A DNA stretch of 64,000 bases from Oenanthe sinensis (lineage: Eukaryota; Streptophyta; Magnoliopsida; Apiales; Apiaceae): positions 52,267,455 to 52,331,454 of the forward strand of contig CM053799.1 of the NCBI GenBank assembly GCA_028671895.1, in the 5' to 3' direction. Shown here piece after piece: positions 33,501 through 42,587 of this stretch. The translations under genes and the position numbers were made by a program. Below the pieces are notes generated by a model. That model had not been told where the DNA came from and made no database searches. It saw only the letters and a program-made list of their open reading frames with translations. The first letter of the stretch is position 1; every line of letters begins with the position of its first letter.

Positions 33501-36500
33501 AGTGGCAAAAGATTTCCAAATCAGGAGGAAAGAAATCAATAACTGCACAAGTCCTACTCTACATAAGATATCACACTTAATGCAGATAAGGCATATCTAT
33601 AGAGGATTTAATGGGGAAGCTGACAGGTTAGCTAGGGAGGGGAACAAAAGAATTAAACTCATTGTGGGCTTGATTTGATGGGTTAAGAACTAACAGTACA
33701 CAACACAAATGGATATTATCATTTTGCAACAGGGTCCTACAATGTTGGGTTTCTTGTGGGATATGCTGTAACCAAACAATCAAGAGTTTGAAATGAACGG
33801 CTTCTGTTTTGATGAGTAGTACTGCTAGGGGGAGGGGTATTAGGATGGCTTTAACTCCTGGGTTTAATTATAAGATTAATGGGATGGGATTAAAAGATGC
33901 AGAGATTTGACAGCTATTCCTGCCAAAATGGCAAGGATAAAGAAAATATTCCCCCCACTTGGATTTGCATTAGTTATCATTATAAATAGAAGATAGTTGT
34001 GTCCACAAAACTCCACAACATTCATCCTTAATACACACATACATTAGTACTGGAGTAAGCCATAGTTATGTTTTAGATTCCCCCTCTTAGGGGTGTACTG
34101 AAAATCAATGTGCATGGCATGGCGTCGAGATATCAGTCTGCAAATGGTTTTAATATTGGGATTGGTGCTATTTACAGAGATTCAAATGGTTCACTTAAAC
34201 ATCTGACCATTGGAGTGATTCATGGGCTTTCAACAATGGGCAATCAGCTCTGGGCCATCTTTGTCCCACTCAAAAGAGCCTTCGAACTTGGATATCTGGA
34301 AGTTTTTCTGGAAACGGACAACTTGGAAGCCTTTCTGGCAATTAAGAACTTTCACATTGGTGATCCGGTGAGAGTTTATGATATTGTCTCACAGATATAT
34401 AGGCGTATCAAAGATGAGAGGTAGGCATGTATGGTTTCATATATCTATCCTGCAAGAAATAAGGTCGCTAGATTCCTATCACGTTTAGGGAAAAGGGTGT
34501 GTGTCCATCTATACAGATTCAACAGAGTTGTTGAAGGTGTGGAAGAACTTATGGCTTGGGATATGGGGATGGGGCTAGATGACCCCAACTATCAAGATGT
34601 CATCATTCCAATGGAAGTCCCCGACCCAGTGGACTACGATGTGGAGGAACTACCTTCAGACTATACAGAAGAGTTGGGCTTGGGACAAGTTGACGCCCCG
34701 ACTACGGTGATCATTGATAGGGAGATGGACGCAGAGAATAACATGGAACATATCATGATGGAAGAAGCCATCCAGAGAGCAGTGCTGCGAGCGACGGAAG
34801 AATCTTTGCTGGAGACGAGCTCCCAATACAAGGGGCTTAATAATCTCGTTTCTTCATAATGGAGAGTGCAGTAGCTATATATCATATAATCAAGACGAGG
34901 GCTGATTTTTCATACTCAAGGAAATGGTAGGTTTTTTAGCATGCAAAAGAAAGCACTTCTAGGGTACTCTAGCTGTTTTACTTTGGCTGCTGTAAGGGTG
35001 GTAGGCTTCAGTAGTTTGTACGTTGTAAGTTCCCTGCATGCATATATGCATGTAATGGTTTTCCGCTTTGGGTCTTTTCTCATGTGGGGTTTTAAATAAA
35101 ATCTTTGCTTATCGAAAAAAATTAATTATTCTCATAGGGCTTATATTCTTTCATTATTATTATTCATTCTTTTTTTCCATCCATTTTCCATGTCTACCCA
35201 TATTTTTTCATTCTTATTATCTTATTTTTCTAATTGTTTTATATCTTCTTCTAATTGTGTTTCCTTTTCACAGTATTCTAGGTATTTTATTTGGGAATAT
35301 GTTCCTTCTTTTAAAGAATCTTTTATTTTTTTTAATATTTGTTTTTTCTTTTCTAATTTTTCTTGTGTATTCATATTTTATGTATGAATCTTACTTTTTC
35401 GTGGTCAATTATTTCAATTCCATTGTTATTAATTCTGTAATTAATCATTGTTAAAAAATCACATCCTAATAGCAATTCATTAGAACTATCATATTCAATG
35501 ACTCCTATGTTTATATTATATTCTAGATCTTGTATTTTAAATCTTAAATTAATACTTTTATTAATTATTATTTCTCTTTCATTTTCAGGATAATTATATG
35601 TTTGAAGTTCTATTATAGTACAATTATCTTCATTAATTTTACTTATGTGTATGAAGCTTTTAATGACTCCAGTATTTATTTCAGCAATACATTCTTTTGC
35701 TATCAATCCTTCAAATATTATTACTTTAATTTTTAATCTGTTAGTTTTTATGTCTATTAGATTTATCATTCTAGGTAGACTATATTTTCTTAGTATAGTT
35801 ATATTTCTGGGTATACGAAATTGTCTTAAAATAGTCAGTTCTAGAAGTGTTGACATGGTTGGTTCTCTTCTAAAACTCAACATTGATCCTTCTATTTTTT
35901 GCACTAATTTACTAATGTCCTATTGTTAAAATCTATATGTATTTCTTCTGGTATTGTTATCCTTGAATTTTCTTTATGTTCTATTTGTTCTAGTTTTTCC
36001 TGATATATTTTTGGTACTAAAATATTTGATTCATGTCGTTTAGTTACATGATGATCTCTGGTTAAGGCATAAATCATTTTATTTTCAATACTTATAACTT
36101 TAATTCCAGGTGACATTGTTATTCCATCTAATCTATAATATAAAGTTAAAGCTAATTCCTTATGTTCATCTTTTAATGATATGCTAAAATCTGGTTGTAC
36201 CATAAATTTTAATTTTTGATAAATTAAATTTTCTTTTATTACTGATATTAATGCATCTTTTAGACTTCCTAGTATTCTATCATCTAAAATATATATATCT
36301 GTAGTGGTGTATCTATGTTTCTTTAGAAGTATGTTTTTATCGTAAATTATACTCCTCCAAAGTATATATTTCTATATTACTTTCTTTGCTTTTTTAATAG
36401 GTAATTTTTTTAGTTCTCTTTATATTATCTCATTTGTTATCAAACTTATTTTCGCTCTTCCATTTGTACTAATGTGTGTGTATTATATTTTCATGCTTTG

Positions 36501-38986
36501 GTATTATGTATCTAATTTCTTTATTTCTTTCAAACCAATTTATTTTAAATATTTTCTTAACAGATAATTCTTCCTTTTCGCTTTGTGTTTTTAGGTAAAT
36601 TTCTGGTTTAAAACTTAAATTTTGAGAAGTTCATTCTTCATATGTTTTCATGTGGTAATATGATTCTTTAGACCCTTCTACTAATTCTTTTCCTTTATCC
36701 ATAAAAATAAATTTATGTTTCTTTTTTAACTTTATTTTTAGGGTTTTGTGTAAGTTTGTTAAGAAATCTTATGGCTTGTTCTGACACGGCATCTTGGGTC
36801 ATTTTTTATCATGTTTGTAAAGCCTTCATATTCTCCCTCTTATCCCGTTAAGTTCGATTTTTCTAATAAATTTTCTTGATACCATTTGATTCTTATCCTA
36901 TCTGTTCTTATAATTTTATTGTTATCCCTAATTCTTAATATAATCTCGTTCTTTCTACTTCATTTTCTTCTGTCCATTCTATCTTTTCTAATTTTTCTTG
37001 GATTTTTTTCATTTCTTTTTTAATTTTCTCTTGAGAATAGTTATAATATTTTAGTATTTTTAAATCTTCTTCTTATTGAATTTGGATCTGTCCAAAATGG
37101 ATTTGTCATTTTTATTAATTTATTTTAGATAAAGTATTTATCACTTTATATTGTTCTTCTATGACTTCTTTTGATTCTTTTATTTTTATTTCATTTCCTG
37201 CTTCTATTATACTCCCTCCTTTCCGACCAATTGTTTACATTTGGTCCGGCCACGAAGACCAAGGATAGTGGGTGTAATATTGTTAAAATAAATGAAGTAG
37301 TGGGTGTAATAGTGATTTTATTGTTAAAATAAATGAAGTAGTGGGTGTAATAGTGTAAAGTGTTGAAAAAGTGGAGTGAAGTAGTGGATGTAATAATGTA
37401 TTTTATTATTAAAAGTTACTCCCTCCGTCCCGGCCAATTGTTTACATTTGGTCCGGGCACGGAGACCAAGGATAATGGATGTAATATTGTTAAAATAAAT
37501 GAAGTAGTGGGTGTAATAGTTATTTTATCGTTAAAATAAATGAAGTAGTGGGTGTAATAGTGTAAAGTGTTGAAAAAGTGGAGTGAAGTAGTGGATGTAA
37601 TAATGTATTTTATTGTTAAAATTTACTATTTTTAGTAATGTAAAGAATTGGGTGGGACATCCCAAAAAGGAAAGTGTAAAGAATTGGTTGGGACAGAGGG
37701 AGTACTATTTTTAGTAATGTAAAGAATTGAGTGAGACGTTCCAAAAAGGAAAGTGTAAAGAATTGGTTGGGACAAAGGGAGTAATTTTTTCTCTTTTTAG
37801 TTTTAAATTTTCTTCATCTAATATTCTGTATTCATCATCTCTTTTTGCTAACATTTCTCTTAATAATTTTATTATTGTTTCCTTTTCCTTTATTATCTCT
37901 ATACTATCCTACAACTCTCAATATGTTGATTAATTTTTTTATTATATGTAATAGGTTTTTCTGCTATATTTTGAATTCTCGGTAAATTATTACTCCCTCC
38001 GTCCCAATTCAAGTGGCTTGTTTGACTTTTGATGATCAATTTGACCAAATTTTGACCGAAGATTAAGGATTATTCTTTTTCAATTTTTAAAAATTAAAAG
38101 TTACATTTTAAAGTAAATATAATATATTTTCTAATAATATTACTTTTTAAATTTTTTTATAATTATATTATATATATAATTTTCGGTCAAAATTTAGTTA
38201 AATTGACCTCTAAAATTCCAACAAGACACTTGAATTGAGACGGAGGGAGGATTACTCATTCAACCACTATTGTCTAGAGAATGTCAAATATTTTCTTAGA
38301 AGGTTTTCAGATATTCTATTGGATAATTCTCCAGAATGTTTATTGAATCTTATTGATATACATGCTATGATTTCGTTTTTCCTATTTTTATTAGCTGATA
38401 TATATCTAAACAATATCTATCAAATGTCCTCAGTATGATCTTCTCCGGCTGGACTGGGATGGAGTTTTTCCATCTCATTTTATAAAATATTAAATTAACA
38501 AAAAAAACAATATCTATCATATCATTGATGAATGTAATTATGTAAAAAGTGTACAATCAATATTTGCACTTTGACTTGCAGAACAAGAAGAAGACAAAAT
38601 GAGAAATTTGTGGGAGGAAAGAGATAGAGAAGTGATTATGATGCTGATTAATGCAGCCAAACGTTCCAGCAATCGAGACCCAGCATCAGAGGAAAGTTTT
38701 GAAGCATTTTTCAATAAAACTGACGTGGACAACCGCACTGTCTTAGAACTGGCAGTGGAGCTAAATCACGTGGACCTGGTTGAACTAATATTAGAAGAAG
38801 ATCCAGCATACCGTCGTGGAAATAAGAAAAATAATCTTATGCGTTTAATTAAAAAAGCCATTGACGAGGACCACATGAATATTGTCAAATTACTCTCTAA
38901 AAATAACAGAGCTCGTGTCAAACCTGAACATAAAGGCGCCGTCGATTTGTTTCTTGCTATGAAGAAACGCGATAAAGGTATGAAGC

Positions 38987-39017
<31 letters not shown>

Positions 39018-42000
39018 CACTATGAATGTACACATAGATGTATGCAGTGGCGGATTCAGGGTCCGAATCGAGTGGGATCAAAAAAAAATTATACATAACA
39101 TATGATAAAATTTAAATAAGAAAAGAAGTATAATATTATTAATTTTACCTATAAGATTAAACTATATGTTGATTAAAATGATTTTTCAAAAAAAAATATG
39201 TTGATTAAAATGAGTTTATATTTCACTTCAAGTTGACCCCAACTATCTCATAACCTCAATATGTATAATATACTTATTTTATTAAATACACATATAATGG
39301 TAATTTTTTTAAAAGAAATCAAGTGGAGTCGACTGACCCCACCTGACCAGCCTAAATCCGCCCCTCTATAATATTATAATAAAATTGCAATTTGTATGTG
39401 CTAACATAAGTAATCAACTGATGCAACATTTATACAAGTGGCTAACTTATTCCCAGACTCATTTCATTCCATCAGGTTCAATTTCATTTCAACCGAAACA
39501 TATGGGATAAATCTATTTCTTTTTGATATGGGCTAAAAGTAAGCCCTAAAAATATAATTAATATAAATATTAATTAAATCTAGTTTGGTCCAAAAGAGAG
39601 TCTCATTTAATGAGGCTGGTAACCCTAATTATTAAATAAATTTGTAATTAATTAATTAATTAATTATATAATTAATTAATTATATAATTAATTAATTATG
39701 TCCAACTACAAAAAAATTACTCCAAGGAGTAGCCCTCAAGACACCTCAATCAATAAGGAAACATATTCATACATGGAAAACTACTTCTATCAAGGAGGTG
39801 TCTTGTCCACCAAGGTTCCTACGTCTATATAAAGGCCTAACCCCTACGTCTGACTTGATTCTCATACGCACTGAGATACGTAGGCATCTTGTGAAGGCAG
39901 AACTAAGCTACGAAACACAAGTGCAACCATTAAAACTCGATAAGCTCTGACACACATCGCAATTAATACACCATAGTTTTTAATCCATAACACTTTCAAA
40001 TACATCACATCATATATTTTTTTTAAAAATTTATTTCGACAAAATCTACCTCAGAGATTCTTGAAAAAAATATTGCAGGAAATTTTGAGAATTTTTTTCG
40101 GGAAATTTCTTTCGAGATATTTTTGAGAAATTATTTCCGGAATTTTATTTTGAGAAAATTATTTCTTAGAATTATTTTCGAGAATTTTTTTCTGATTTTT
40201 TTTTTTGGAAATTGTTTTCCTGAGAAATTCTTTCAAGAAATTTTTCTGGAAAATTTTGTTCAGAGAAAATTATTTCCAAGAATTTTTTTCGGGAATTAAT
40301 GTTCATTTCCAATTAAGCTTAAAATAGATAATCAAATAATGAAATAATTCATTTCATTCTGTTTTAAAAAAATTGGCAAGTGAAGAAAAGAAAAGAATAA
40401 TCATTTCTTTTCTGCGGTATTCCATTTCTATGTGCATTCCATTTCAGTATCATTTCATTCATGCGAAATAAACGCAACCCGACAAATTAAAAAATACACA
40501 AATAAATTACCTCTGCCTATTTAACATGCAAAAACATACGATCTCTCCGACAAGACTATTTATGTCACTCTGAATCAATATTTTATTACGGAGTATTTAA
40601 ATATATAACATATTCCATCAGCTAGATTCATTGGAAGCTGAGAGTCACTAATCTATTTAGCAGCTAGCAGTAGCTATTCGGCTACTATTCATTCTTTGAA
40701 CACATGTTTTGGAATTTGCTGCAGTGCCTTTATAGGTTGTATATGGAGCATACGGTAATAGAATTTGGAGAATGAAAATAGTTCAACAGTATCCCAATCT
40801 AAACTATACTATTATAATAGGTGATAATTGGTAGTCGGTCGGTTTGGTATGGTTCAACGGTATATTCCAAAAAAATTTAAACACCTTCTAAAAAAATATT
40901 AAATACATATAATTTATTTTATTTATAATAATAGTATAGATCAAACACAACCGTAACATATCTCAATTTCATCTTTACTCAAACTCTTTCAACTCTATTA
41001 AAATTATAATATATTATTAATATTATAATCTTAAAAACTTATAATTATAATATATGTAGATTATTTAAGTCAATTTCACAATATAAACTAATAAAATATT
41101 ATTAAAATATAAATAATATAATATTAAAATGTAAATTTTGATTTGTAGAGTCATTAATAGTGATTTATAAGATCTATATAGTTTGTATAATAAGATGATT
41201 TGCAGTGGAACATGATCTTATATGTATTTTTTTTTTTCAGAATCTGTTTTTCGCCTCTTGCGAGATAACAAACATCTTATAAATTTTGCTGACGAAGAAG
41301 GATGGACACCGCTTCACTACGCTGCATATCATGAATTTGATTCAATACTTGAAACACTAACAGAGATGCAAATGATGTTGGGAAACTTTAGCCTATTTGT
41401 GTCCGAAGAGGGGGTATCAACACCATTTCATCTAGCAGCTGAAAATGGATATACTTCTACGTTGATACTACTTCTGCAAATATGGCCAGGTCCGGCTGCT
41501 TGTGCATACACAGCTTTTAACAAAAATGGACAAAATATTTTACACTTGGCTGCAGTTAAAAATAACAAAGAAATGATACGGCAGATTTTAGAACGTTGTC
41601 CAAAAGATCTTAAGGATAAAATTGTGAATATGGGAGATGAGGAAGGCAACACACCTCTTCATATACTTGCATCGAACGGTTGTTTCTGTCCAGAACTCAT
41701 GAAACATGAAGGACTTGATACAAAGCGTCAAAACAAAAACAAATGGACCCCACGCGACATGCTGTATTCGGATAATAATAATGTACTTGCCGATCAGAAT
41801 GAAGCACTTGCCGATCAGGTACGCAAAGCCGAATTTTTACTACGAAAACTCACTTAGGTAACGAAAGACAACACAGTAGATAATATACTGCTCTCTCCCC
41901 AGTTTACAAGTAGAGATGCACAAAAAGTTCGGGCCCGATCTGAAAAAGTCCGGCTCGGAAAAAGCCCGATCTTGTCCGGGCCGAACTTAAGGTCTTTAAC

Positions 42001-42546
42001 GGGTCCTATATTTTCAAGTGAAACCCGGCCTGGTCCGATAAAAAGTCCGAGTCCGGCTTGGATAAAAGTCCGAATATAATCTAATTATTAAAATATATTT
42101 ATATATATGGTTTTATTAGGTGGGAAACTCTTAAGTACAAGACTAATAAGAGATTATATATGTATTACATTATGTGGGTGTTTGGGGTTCCATAAACTTA
42201 AAATAAGTAGCTTATTTTTTATTTTTTTTACATATTTTTATTTTTTTTTTAAAGATAAATATTTGTTTTAGAATTTTAAAACCAAATATGAACTTACTTT
42301 TTTCTGGAAATAAGGGCTTATTTCTGAAAAGTACATACATCCCTACTTTTTTCCGGAAATAAGCTCTTATTTCCATAAGTAGCATTCACCCAAACAGGCC
42401 CTATGTTCTGCAATAATTTTACAATATATTATAAGAAGAATATACTGCGGTACATATATGGTCTCCAATTAATTATACATTTAAGGGTCTCCATATAATT
42501 TTTGTCTATATATTTATGTATTTACATTTGTTAGAGATTAAAAATA

Positions 42547-42587
<41 letters not shown>

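Larger units (their letters stand above)
29391..35115 (+). mobile_element. L1-type LINE, degenerate, inserted in intron 1 within viral-derived sequence
   Basis: Plus-strand order is a short lysine-rich ORF (29389-29619), an endonuclease (from 29616), RT (about 30928-31944), zinc-binding zf-RVT (to about 32980), RNase H (about 33300-33678), and a second RNase H-like ORF (34110-34859). A 3' tail follows with TTTTAAATAAAATCTTTGC and a short A run at about 35115. Many stops and shifts are present. It lacks a full ORF1 and is probably 5' truncated. The 5' boundary and target duplication are not clear (candidate flanks are both AT-rich). Confidence 0.85.

Noticed and set aside
34984..35115. Polyadenylated processed gene copy
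   Set aside because: The A-rich end follows RNase H text and is the LINE 3' end, not a retrocopied host mRNA.
35068..35454. Plus-strand open frame rich in Phe/Leu/Ile resembling a membrane protein
   Set aside because: It is the antisense of Lys/Glu/Asn-rich viral relic sequence; apparent hydrophobicity comes from T-rich composition.
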